Source of the DNA: Paracoccaceae bacterium
Lineage (GTDB): Bacteria > Pseudomonadota > Alphaproteobacteria > Rhodobacterales > Rhodobacteraceae
Direction: 5' to 3'
Assembly: GCA_016937725.1 (NCBI GenBank)
Contig: JAFGVZ010000145.1
Span: 1 to 7,013, forward strand
DNA: 7,013 nt
In this document: positions 1 through 6,568 of the stretch, piece by piece
How the letters are laid out: every line of letters starts with the position of its first letter
How positions within the stretch are numbered: the first letter of the stretch is position 1
Made by a program: the position numbers and the translations under genes
The notes under the pieces: model-generated
The model's database searches: none
What the model was told of the DNA's origin: nothing
What the model saw: the letters and a program-made list of their open reading frames with translations, nothing else

Positions 1-314
1 AATTCGGCCATGCCTTCGGCCAATTCTTCGGACGTCAGGCGCACGTCAAGCCGCTGGGCATAGTTGCGCTGAACCGCTTCTTCCGTCAGGCGCGCCAAAG
101 CCTCGGCACGCATATCTGCCGCGCCTGCATTTAAAAGCTCCAGAAAAGTGATCCGCTGGCTGACATCGTATTCGGTGATAATCCGATCCCCGACTTTCCG
201 GGCCGGTGCAAACGGGCTGTCGGCCATAACCGGGGCGCTGGCAAGGTGCAGCGCACCCATCGCGGCAAGGGCGATCCCGAAAAAACGCGCGCGGAAAGAA
301 AAGGTCTTAGGCAT
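1..314 (-). CDS. surA: SurA-like periplasmic chaperone / peptidyl-prolyl isomerase, N-terminal part (runs off the left edge)
   Basis: Only the first 104 residues are in the window; the gene continues past base 1. Residues 1-31 form a signal peptide: a basic start (MPKTFSFRAR), a hydrophobic core, then a cleavage site APVMA|DSPF. The mature start has the SurA N-terminal pattern, VGDRIITEYDVSQRITFLELL at about 41-61, followed by an amphipathic helical stretch rich in Ala, Glu and Arg. SurA proteins escort unfolded outer-membrane proteins, LptD among them, through the periplasm, and usually carry parvulin PPIase domains further on, which are not visible here. The gene lies downstream of lptD on the same strand, the order I remember from Rhodobacteraceae. 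The ATG at 314 was chosen because it begins directly at the signal peptide. Its ribosome site is poor (AGAGCAG), and in-frame ATGs at 386 and 410 would add 24 or 32 residues. Paralogous SurA/PpiC proteins look alike at this end. Confidence 0.85.
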   Translation of the reverse strand, partial: MPKTFSFRARFFGIALAAMGALHLASAPVMADSPFAPARKVGDRIITEYDVSQRITFLELLNAGAADMRAEALARLTEEAVQRNYAQRLDVRLTSEELAEGMAE

Positions 315-380
315 CTGCTCTGGTCCGTTCTGCTGCGTGGCACGTGCTTGGCGCACCGAAAGTGCTGGTCGGTCTGGCTT

Positions 381-414
381 GGGCATACACCACCGCGCGG
401 GCCATGTCATGCCC
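381..414. repeat. Small inverted repeat in the lptD-surA gap
   Basis: GGGCAT at 381-386 is the exact reverse complement of ATGCCC at 409-414, and the 22-base loop holds the self-complementary CCGCGCGG. On the minus strand the two possible upstream starts of surA (386 and 410) lie at the inner edges of this stem. It could form an RNA hairpin between lptD and surA. No T-run follows on the minus strand, so it does not look like an intrinsic terminator. Short GC-rich inverted repeats arise easily by chance in such DNA, so a function is only a guess. Confidence 0.25.
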
Positions 415-439
415 CCCTGTCACCCCGAAACTGCGTGCC

Positions 440-2620
440 CTAGATCCCATCAGAGCACCGCTTGCGGGTCACAGACGGGTTCCCGCCAATCCCAAGAATG
501 TCGATATTCAGCCCGAACCGGGTTGCACTGGAATTCGTGGTCGCGGAATATTGCCGCTCCACCTGCATGGCCATGCGCAGGCATTCATTTTCATAATCCA
601 GCCCAAGGGTCGTGCGGGCAGACCTGCCGGAGGTGATGTCGTAATGCCAGCCCACCCGTGCCGTCCAATACTCATCCAACGCGCGGCTGCCATCGAACGT
701 CCATTCAGAAGCTGCGGTGGGCCGGTTCTCGACCGGGTCTGCCTCTATCCGCATATAACTGGTTGAAATGCCGAAATCATCCGTGGTCCAATCCAGTTCG
801 ATGGCGCTGCGCGTCAAATCGAAACTGTCAGAAAAATGCGAGCGGCTGGAAAGGCTTAGCCCCGCTGCCGTATCGATGCTGGCAGCAAGTAGCCAATCGG
901 ATTGACGCCCGGCCAACGGGGAGGCCGCCGAGAATTGGAACAGATCGCGGTCGCGGATCACGCGGCCGACCGTGACTGTGCTGGACCAGCCATCCGGGTC
1001 ATAGCGGGTCCAGCTTAGCCCCAGATTGGCGCGCAACCCTGCCTCGCGCGCATCGCCGCCCGCGAAACGGTCGAAGGTGAACAGATTGCCTTCGTCCAGT
1101 TCCGGCATAAGGCTTGTGGCGTTTGGCAGGGCGTAAAGCTTGTCGTTGCTCCAGATGACTTGTGCAACCGGCTCGATCACATGGCTTGCCCCACCCGCGC
1201 TAGCGCGCACCAAGGGCCAACGCAATTCGGCCATCAGTGACGGGCGCCACCGGCTGACATTGGACGAAAAACCACTGGCGGCGGGCGCGATCTGGAAGTG
1301 ATCGAAGCCCAGATTGGCCCCCACGGCCCCCAACACACCACCCGGCAGCACCGCGTCGCGCCGCCACGTCAGGTCTACCGAGAAGCGGGCAACTTGTTCG
1401 GGGTCGGGGCCAAGCGGGGTGCGGCGCGCATAACCCTCAGCTTCTAGCCGTATGCGGCCCACACCGCCCAAGCCCGGCATATCAAAACGCCGATCATACA
1501 GCCCCTGCCCCACGCTGTTGGGCAGGTTTGCATTCACATCGCCCAAGCGTAACGAACGGAATTGCAACGCCTGCACGCGAATGCGTTCATCGCGGCGCAC
1601 ACGTTCCAGCGTGATGTCGCTGGTCAGGCGCGGCTCTCCGCGTTCGTAATCTTCCAACAAGCTCCGGTCCGAAGGTTGGATCAGGTTGAAGCTAAGCCGG
1701 TAGCCGCGCGGGACCGCGAAATCGCCCTTGGCATAGACCATGCCGCGTAATTCGCCGTTGCGGATGGAATCGCGCGCGACCAGCCCGCCCAATTCCAGCA
1801 ACCCGTTGGAAAACGCCTGCCGGTAGCGCGCTTCCAGCGCGTAGGTGCCCTTGGTGCCCAGAAAGGGTGTCAGGGTCAGGTCTTTATCTGCTGACAGCGC
1901 AATGAAATACGGCGCGCGCAAGCCTACGCCATGATCGCTGTCTAGCGAGAAGCGCGGGCTAAGAAAGCCCGTGGCCCGTTCAAGGCTTGGGTCGGGAATA
2001 CGCAGGCGGGGGATATAGGCCACGGGCAGGCCAAACATACGAAACCGCGCGCCCTCGAAATATAGCTGGCGTTCCTGCGTGTCATGCACCACCCGGTCGG
2101 CGCGCACTTCCCATAGCGGCGTGTTGCGCTCGGGGCAGATTTCGCAGGCAGAGGCGACGACATTGTTCATCTCTGTAAAGCGCTCTGACCGGCGCTCGAT
2201 CGTGGCCGCCGCGATCTGTAATTGTTGGTCCAACACCACCCGCGCCGAACGGATCAGGCCAAGGCGCAGGCTTTCGCGCAATTCGGCACTATCGGCCAGA
2301 ATGACGGCGCGGTGGCCCTCGTTCAAAACAATCGGGCCGTCGATCTGCATGGCGCCGGTTGCGCGGTCATAGACGATGCGCCCGGCGCTTAGCCGCGATT
2401 CGCCAAAGAAGGCGACGACATTACCCTGCGCGATCAGCCGATTCGGACCATCCAGAAACAACCGATCCGCCAGAAGCGTGGCAAATCCTGCGTCTTGGGC
2501 CTGTGCTGCACCTGCCCCAAAGCCCAACGGCACGCCCGGTGCGGCCAAGGCCAACCCCAGCGCACAAGCCAACACGCGGAGCAAACCGCGCCGCCGTGGC
2601 GTCCGGGGCGCAAGGCCCAT
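440..2620 (-). CDS. lptD: LPS-assembly protein LptD (outer-membrane LPS translocon)
   Basis: 726 residues. With LptE, LptD forms the outer-membrane pore that inserts lipopolysaccharide into the outer leaflet. A signal peptide (basic MGLAPRTPRRRGLLR, hydrophobic core, AQA|Q near 41) is followed by an OstA/LptA-type beta-jellyroll region at about 43-150 (RLFLDGPNRLIAQGNVV, RIVYDRATGAMQIDGPIVL). Next comes CEICP...PLWEVRA (159 onward) and a long barrel with alternating polar and aromatic strands to the C terminus. Mature-protein cysteines are C159, C162, C680 and C722. The ATG at 2620 has GGAGG seven bases upstream and gives a clean signal peptide. An in-frame ATG at 2686 would add 22 Cys-rich residues lying inside lptG and is not credible. 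The start overlaps the lptG stop (TGATG), so translation is probably coupled. LptE is absent from the window. Length and layout fit alphaproteobacterial LptD. Confidence 0.96.
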   Translation of the reverse strand: MGLAPRTPRRRGLLRVLACALGLALAAPGVPLGFGAGAAQAQDAGFATLLADRLFLDGPNRLIAQGNVVAFFGESRLSAGRIVYDRATGAMQIDGPIVLNEGHRAVILADSAELRESLRLGLIRSARVVLDQQLQIAAATIERRSERFTEMNNVVASACEICPERNTPLWEVRADRVVHDTQERQLYFEGARFRMFGLPVAYIPRLRIPDPSLERATGFLSPRFSLDSDHGVGLRAPYFIALSADKDLTLTPFLGTKGTYALEARYRQAFSNGLLELGGLVARDSIRNGELRGMVYAKGDFAVPRGYRLSFNLIQPSDRSLLEDYERGEPRLTSDITLERVRRDERIRVQALQFRSLRLGDVNANLPNSVGQGLYDRRFDMPGLGGVGRIRLEAEGYARRTPLGPDPEQVARFSVDLTWRRDAVLPGGVLGAVGANLGFDHFQIAPAASGFSSNVSRWRPSLMAELRWPLVRASAGGASHVIEPVAQVIWSNDKLYALPNATSLMPELDEGNLFTFDRFAGGDAREAGLRANLGLSWTRYDPDGWSSTVTVGRVIRDRDLFQFSAASPLAGRQSDWLLAASIDTAAGLSLSSRSHFSDSFDLTRSAIELDWTTDDFGISTSYMRIEADPVENRPTAASEWTFDGSRALDEYWTARVGWHYDITSGRSARTTLGLDYENECLRMAMQVERQYSATTNSSATRFGLNIDILGIGGNPSVTRKRCSDGI

Positions 2621-3714
2621 CAGTTTTCCTCCAGGTTCAGCATCACACCCAAGGCAAGCAGCACAGTTGCAACAGGCAGCCCCCATGCGGCAAGCAAAAT
2701 GGGAATCTGCCCGGTCTCCCCCAAGACCTGTGCGAAGTTACGCAAAAAGAACAAGGTGAATCCAGAGAGAATCGTGACCAAGGCCCGAATTCCTGCCCCG
2801 CCCGATCGCGCATGATGTATACTGAGCGCCAGCGCCAACAACATCATGCCTGTCAGCAGCACGGGCAGCGCCAGTTCCATATGTAGCCGCATCTGGTGTT
2901 CGCGCGCCGAAAACCCGGCGCGTTCCAGCGCTGCAATGAAGGCGGGAAGCTGGAACAACGGGATCGTGCGCACTTGCGCGAAACTGTCCCGAATTTTCTC
3001 TGGCGTCAGATCGGTGGGCACGGCCAGATTGGGCAAGGTCATGGCCTGCGCTTCCGGGTTCAGGTCGGACAGGCGCCATTGCTTGACATCTTGCAGCTGC
3101 CAGGCACCGGGGCGCAGATCGGCGCGCGCCGCACTCAGCCGGACAGACAGACCGCGTTCGGGATGAAACACCAAGAACGTTGGGTCGAACAACACCGTGC
3201 CGGTTTCCTCGGCCCGCGGTGCATGGATCACGGTCTGGCCTTGGGCATCTGCCTGCCGCAACCACAGGTCATCGCCTGCAAGGGCCACAACCGCAGTCGT
3301 GCCCCCTTGCAGCGCACTTAGACTGCGCTGGTATTCACGCGCCGAACTGGCAACCAAAGGGTTCATCGCCGCCATGAACCCGGCGGACAGCACCAGCAAC
3401 ACCAGCGCCGGAACCGCCAACAGGCGCGGCACCGAGCGCCCAGCCGCGCGGATGACCACGAATTCGGAATTGCGCGACCAGCCAAGGCCCAGCCAGAGTG
3501 CCGCCAACATCATCACCAAGGGCGCGATCTCGTAAAACGCCTCTGGCGCGTTCAGAAGCGACAGGCGCAGCGCATCGGCAAACCCGGCATCAAGGTTCGA
3601 CAGGCGGCGCAACTGCTCCACCATGTCCAGAAGCAGGATCATGCCCAGAAACACGCCCGACACCATGCCTGCCGTCATCAGCAAGCGCCGCAGGAAATAG
3701 CGCGCAAGGATCAT
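2620..3714 (-). CDS. lptG: LPS export ABC transporter permease LptG
   Basis: 364 residues. LptG pairs with LptF and two LptB ATPases in the inner membrane to lift LPS out and pass it to LptC and LptA. It shows the YjgP/YjgQ layout: TM1 about 13-33, TM2 60-79, TM3 97-117, a periplasmic beta-jellyroll about 125-270, then TM4 280-300, TM5 308-328 and TM6 337-359. The loop after TM2, SEFVVIRAAGRS at 83-94, matches the coupling helix that contacts LptB in this family (compare E. coli NELxxxRAAG). The reading frame stays open 60 codons further upstream, but that stretch is Gly/Cys-rich and antisense-like. The ATG at 3714 starts at the typical MILARYFLRR and overlaps the lptF stop by four bases (ATGA). 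No good Shine-Dalgarno is seen, consistent with coupling to lptF. I call it LptG rather than LptF by its second position and its RAAG motif. Confidence 0.95.
   Translation of the reverse strand: MILARYFLRRLLMTAGMVSGVFLGMILLLDMVEQLRRLSNLDAGFADALRLSLLNAPEAFYEIAPLVMMLAALWLGLGWSRNSEFVVIRAAGRSVPRLLAVPALVLLVLSAGFMAAMNPLVASSAREYQRSLSALQGGTTAVVALAGDDLWLRQADAQGQTVIHAPRAEETGTVLFDPTFLVFHPERGLSVRLSAARADLRPGAWQLQDVKQWRLSDLNPEAQAMTLPNLAVPTDLTPEKIRDSFAQVRTIPLFQLPAFIAALERAGFSAREHQMRLHMELALPVLLTGMMLLALALSIHHARSGGAGIRALVTILSGFTLFFLRNFAQVLGETGQIPILLAAWGLPVATVLLALGVMLNLEEN
2628..2632 (-). promoter_or_regulatory. Ribosome binding site of lptD
   Basis: GGAGG on the minus strand lies seven bases before the ATG at 2620, inside the last codons of lptG. 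It decides the lptD start in favour of 2620 over the upstream in-frame ATG at 2686. Confidence 0.8.
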
Positions 3715-4811
3715 GCCCGCCCCCGCCGTCGCGTTGACCACCAGACCATGACCGCCACCACCGCAAAGCCCGCGACCACCGGCGCGAAAGCCAAAGCCGC
3801 CGCATCTGCACGGCGCAACGCGATCCCGGCAGTTGCATTGGCCAAAAGCTGCAACACCGCCAGAATAAAAATCGCCGCCAGAACCTGACGCCATGCCCCA
3901 AGCCGGCTGAACTGGCCCAGAAACAGCGCGGTAAAGCCCACCAGTGCCGTGACAACCGCCAAAAGCGGTTGGGCCACGCGCGAGGCCAGTTCAAACCGCA
4001 ATTCTGCCAAGCTGACGCCCAACGCGGCAAGGCTTTGCGTATTCGTTCCGATCAACGCGCTTGTGGGCAATTCGCGCACATCGGCCTGCCGGATATTGGG
4101 CGCGATCAATGCGCCTACGTCATAGGTCAATTCGTCAAAGCTGATGGTCGTCAGCCGCGCATCGGCCTCGGTAAAGACCAGCGCCACACCATCGCGCATG
4201 ATCAAAACCGCGCTTTCGGTTCCGGTAACAAGCAAGGCACTGGCCGCGTTATATTCCACCCGTCGGCCATCAGTGCGGGCATCGGACAGGAACACGTCTT
4301 GCAAGGTGCCATCGTCATCAATAGCCCGAATGAAGACAACAATTCCGTCTGTGGGTTGCAAAAACTCGCCCGCCCGCAGCAGGCGCGCGCTGATATTGCT
4401 GGCAATCGCCACCTGCCGCTCGGCCAATTGCGCGCGCGACATGGGGCTGAGAACATGCATCAACACCCCCAGCATCAGCGCAACGATCAGCCCGAACACG
4501 GCCACCGGGCGCAAAAGCCGGGCATATGACTGGCCCGTGCCGTGCAGCACCACCATTTCGTTGTCGCGGGTCATGCGAATGGCGACATAGACAGCAGCCG
4601 CAAAGGCAGAGAGCGGCAGCACCACGCGGAACACATTGGGCAGGGTCAGCGCCGACAATTCCAGAAAGACCCAGAAGCTTTGGCCGTCGCCCACGATCGC
4701 ATCAAACAGGCGGGCGGCACGGTTCACCCAATAGACTGCCACGAGCACCAGCGTGAAAAAGGCAAAGACAGACAAAAGCTGTGCCAGCAGGTATCGGTCA
4801 ATGCGGCTCAC
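3711..4811 (-). CDS. lptF: LPS export ABC transporter permease LptF
   Basis: 366 residues, the partner of LptG in the inner-membrane LptB2FG complex. It has the same six-helix YjgP/YjgQ fold: TM1 about 12-30, TM2 56-79, TM3 100-122, a periplasmic jellyroll about 130-270, TM4 275-297, TM5 307-327 and TM6 340-358, ending in a basic tail (RRRGRA). The LptB-contacting coupling region is DNEMVVLHGTGQS at 83-95. The start is taken as the GTG at 4811, giving (M)SRIDRYLLAQLL, the usual opening of the family, with GAAGGA ten bases upstream. The only in-frame ATG is at 5009 inside the divergent P450 gene; it would add 66 residues of Arg/Gly/Ser-rich, non-membrane sequence. This is the first gene of the lptF-lptG-lptD run, so the operon promoter should lie in 4812-4941 or just beyond. 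Confidence 0.95.
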   Translation of the reverse strand: MSRIDRYLLAQLLSVFAFFTLVLVAVYWVNRAARLFDAIVGDGQSFWVFLELSALTLPNVFRVVLPLSAFAAAVYVAIRMTRDNEMVVLHGTGQSYARLLRPVAVFGLIVALMLGVLMHVLSPMSRAQLAERQVAIASNISARLLRAGEFLQPTDGIVVFIRAIDDDGTLQDVFLSDARTDGRRVEYNAASALLVTGTESAVLIMRDGVALVFTEADARLTTISFDELTYDVGALIAPNIRQADVRELPTSALIGTNTQSLAALGVSLAELRFELASRVAQPLLAVVTALVGFTALFLGQFSRLGAWRQVLAAIFILAVLQLLANATAGIALRRADAAALAFAPVVAGFAVVAVMVWWSTRRRGRA

Positions 4812-4821
4812 GCGGGAATGG

Positions 4822-4827
4822 TCCTTC
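4822..4827 (-). promoter_or_regulatory. Ribosome binding site of lptF, supporting a GTG start
   Basis: GAAGGA on the minus strand, ten bases before the GTG at 4811. The spacing is slightly long. It is the only reasonable Shine-Dalgarno near the conserved N terminus and there is no nearby ATG, so it supports the GTG as the start. Confidence 0.6.
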
Positions 4828-4929
4828 GAAATCAGATGGGCAACCCTACCGCGCCGCGCGCGTGAATGCCACGGCGAAGACGCGGGCCGGGGCTTGTGAG
4901 CCGCGTGAAACTTTCGCAATCTGCCCCGC

Positions 4930-4935
4930 AGGAGG
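4930..4935 (+). promoter_or_regulatory. Ribosome binding site of the P450 gene
   Basis: AGGAGG six bases before the ATG at 4942 is a near-ideal Shine-Dalgarno. It fixes the start and suggests that the gene is translated well once transcribed. Confidence 0.85.
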
Positions 4936-4941
4936 ACCACA

Positions 4942-6144
4942 ATGCCCGATGCACAGGATTTTGACCTCGCCAACCCGCCACCGGGCTTTCTGGACGACCC
5001 GTTCCCCACCTATGACGCGCTGTTGCGCGCGGCACCGGTGCTGCGGTTGCGCGATGGGTCGGTGCTGCTGTCGCGCCATGCCGATCTGGACCGCGTATAT
5101 CGTGACACTGCGCGATTTTCATCCGACAAACGCGACATGTTCGCGCCTGTCTTCGGGCGCGAAGCCCCGCTATTCACGCATCACACCAATTCGCTTGTGT
5201 TCAATGACCCACCCTTGCACACGCGGGTGCGCAAGATCATGGCCTCGGCGCTGACCCCGCGCGCGATTGCGCGGATGGAGCCGGGGCTTGTGGCCACAGT
5301 GGACCGCCTGCTGGACCGCATGGGGCAGCGCGTGGACCTGATCGAGGACTTCGCCAGCGCCATCCCGGTCGAAATTATCGGCAACCTGCTGGATGTGCCG
5401 CTGGATGAGCGCGCGCCGCTGCGCGACTGGTCCTTGGCGATTCTGGGCGCGTTGGAACCCGCGCCGGGGCCGGAGGTGCTGGCGCGGGGGAATTCTGCGG
5501 TGGAGGAATTCACCGCCTATCTGGAAAGACTGGTGGCGCGGCGGCGGGCGGCTCCGGGCGACCCGGAGGTCGATGTGCTGACGCGGTTGATCATGGGCAC
5601 GCGCGAGGGCGAGACGCTGTCGGAAACCGAACTTCTGCAAAACTGCATCTTTATCCTGAATGCGGGGCATGAGACGACGACCAACCTGATTGGTAACACT
5701 CTGGCGCTGCTGGAGGATTTCCCGTCAGAACGCGCGCGGCTATTGGCAGAGCCGGACCTGATCGGCCCAGCCATCGAGGAAAGCCTGCGCTATCTCTCGC
5801 CCAACCAGTTCGGCAACCGGCAGGCGGTGGAGGATGTGGAAATCGGGGGGGTGCAGGTGGCGGCGGGGACCGTGCTGCACCTGTGCATCGGGGCGGCAAA
5901 CCGCGACCCGACGGTGTTCGACGCGCCCGAAAGCTTCGACATCACCCGCAAACCGAACCGGCATCTGGCCTTCGCGGGCGGGCCGCATGTCTGCGTCGGG
6001 CTGACATTGGCGCGGCTGGAAGGGAAAGTGGCGGTCAGCCGGTTTCTGGCGCGCTATCCGGGCTACCGGCTGGAGGGCGCACGGGTGCCGGGCGGGCGGA
6101 TACGGTTCCGGGGGTATGCGCGGTTGAAGGGGACGGTGGGATAG
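4942..6144 (+). CDS. Cytochrome P450 (soluble, bacterial class I type)
   Basis: 400 residues, the usual length of a soluble bacterial P450, with no membrane anchor. P450s insert one oxygen atom from O2 into a substrate using two electrons, normally from a ferredoxin and its reductase. Landmarks: FLDDPFPTYDALL near 16-28; the C-helix heme-contact segment NDPPLHTRVRKIM at 88-100 (H93, R97); the I-helix oxygen-activation motif AGHETT at 241-246; the K-helix ExxR at E280-R283; and the heme loop FAGGPHVCVG at 344-353 with the thiolate ligand C351, then LTLAR. All catalytic signatures are intact, so the enzyme should be functional. The substrate cannot be read from the sequence, and I do not assign a CYP family. 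No ferredoxin, reductase or pathway gene is nearby, so redox partners must come from elsewhere. It is divergent from lptF. Its 3' half looks rich in CGG, GGG and GCG codons by eye. Confidence 0.95.
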   Translation: MPDAQDFDLANPPPGFLDDPFPTYDALLRAAPVLRLRDGSVLLSRHADLDRVYRDTARFSSDKRDMFAPVFGREAPLFTHHTNSLVFNDPPLHTRVRKIMASALTPRAIARMEPGLVATVDRLLDRMGQRVDLIEDFASAIPVEIIGNLLDVPLDERAPLRDWSLAILGALEPAPGPEVLARGNSAVEEFTAYLERLVARRRAAPGDPEVDVLTRLIMGTREGETLSETELLQNCIFILNAGHETTTNLIGNTLALLEDFPSERARLLAEPDLIGPAIEESLRYLSPNQFGNRQAVEDVEIGGVQVAAGTVLHLCIGAANRDPTVFDAPESFDITRKPNRHLAFAGGPHVCVGLTLARLEGKVAVSRFLARYPGYRLEGARVPGGRIRFRGYARLKGTVG

Positions 6145-6165
6145 CCTCGATACCTGACGAATTCC

Positions 6166-6180
6166 CAATCTGGGAGATTG
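6166..6180 (+). terminator. Possible weak terminator after the P450 gene
   Basis: CAATCT-GGG-AGATTG forms a six-pair stem with a three-base loop, 21 bases past the P450 stop, followed by TGCTTTTA. The position and T-rich tail suit an intrinsic terminator for the plus strand. The stem is short and AT-rich, and the T-run is interrupted, so efficiency would be low. The minus-strand lipoprotein gene ends at 6194, so the hairpin also sits between convergent gene ends. Confidence 0.35.
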
Positions 6181-6193
6181 TGCTTTTACCTAA

Positions 6194-6568
6194 TTAATAT
6201 ATCGTTGCGCAGTTGTCGCCACTTTTGTTCCATTTTAACACACGCCCATCTGAGCCAAGGTAAAAGGTCCAAACACAATTACGTAGAGTACGACTTGGAC
6301 TAAAGGTGGTGAAAGCCGTATTCCCAATAATCCTCGTCTGAGCAGTTGCTGGGGTTGAAAATGATCCACCACCATTCATAAAATACTGTAGAGATCTTGC
6401 CGAAGAAGAGTCGGGGAGTCCGAGCGTTTCCACAACTTCGGATCTAGTTTTTCCAACTAGAAAATCAGCGGTTGATGTGGGCACAGCACCGGACAAAAAG
6501 CCACGGCCTGCGCAGCCAAAAAGAAACACCGTTAAGCCAAACAAATATATCGACGAACGTGAAACCAT
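6194..6568 (-). CDS. Small putative lipoprotein with a BamE/SmpA-like motif
   Basis: 124 residues. A short hydrophobic signal (MVSRSSIYLFGLTVFLFGC) ends in a plausible lipobox L16-F-G-C19, followed by A-G; with no Asp at +2, outer-membrane sorting is possible by the E. coli rule. The segment GKTRSEVVETLGLPD at 39-53 resembles the G-x-T-x-x-E-V-x-x-x-L-G-x-P-D helix-turn of BamE/SmpA/OmlA lipoproteins, and VWTFYLGSDGRVLKW at 99-113 fits the strand near the end of that fold. C98 and C120 could form a disulfide. Between these lies a Ser/Thr/Gly-rich stretch at 66-95. GAGGAG nine bases upstream supports the ATG at 6568. The gene stands alone in low-GC DNA between the P450 and MORN genes. It may be a small orphan lipoprotein rather than true BamE, which is an outer-membrane biogenesis factor; I cannot assign a function. 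Confidence 0.75.
   Translation of the reverse strand: MVSRSSIYLFGLTVFLFGCAGRGFLSGAVPTSTADFLVGKTRSEVVETLGLPDSSSARSLQYFMNGGGSFSTPATAQTRIIGNTAFTTFSPSRTLRNCVWTFYLGSDGRVLKWNKSGDNCATIY

Larger units (their letters stand above)
4812..4941. promoter_or_regulatory. Divergent intergenic region between lptF and the P450 gene
   Basis: 130 bases separate the two divergent start codons, so promoters for both should lie here or reach into the neighbouring 5' ends. I cannot name a convincing pair of sigma70 hexamers. On the plus strand TTGTGA (about 4893) is followed 17 bases later by a poor -10 match (CAATCT). On the minus strand TAGGGT (about 4845-4850) is a weak -10 candidate with no clear -35. No operator palindrome stands out. 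The region is inferred from gene orientation, not from a recognised motif. Confidence 0.5.

Noticed and set aside
148..766. Plus-strand frames opposite surA and the 3' end of lptD
   Set aside because: They are antisense to clearly recognised genes, have Arg/Pro/Cys/His-rich shadow composition, and contain no domains.
2359..2886. Plus-strand 175-residue frame opposite the lptD/lptG junction
   Set aside because: Low-complexity Arg/Gln/Pro-rich translation antisense to two well-supported genes.
4812..5009. N-terminal extension of LptF to the in-frame ATG at 5009
   Set aside because: It would read antisense through the P450 start and add 66 unconserved Arg/Gly-rich residues before the first membrane helix.
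5170..5670. Minus-strand 166-residue frame inside the P450 gene
   Set aside because: Arg/Gln/His-rich shadow of the intact P450 coding frame; no ribosome site or motif.
6194..6554. AATATATCG occurring near both ends of the lipoprotein gene, possible target-site duplication
   Set aside because: Only nine AT-rich bases, one copy lies inside the gene, and there are no inverted ends or transposase.
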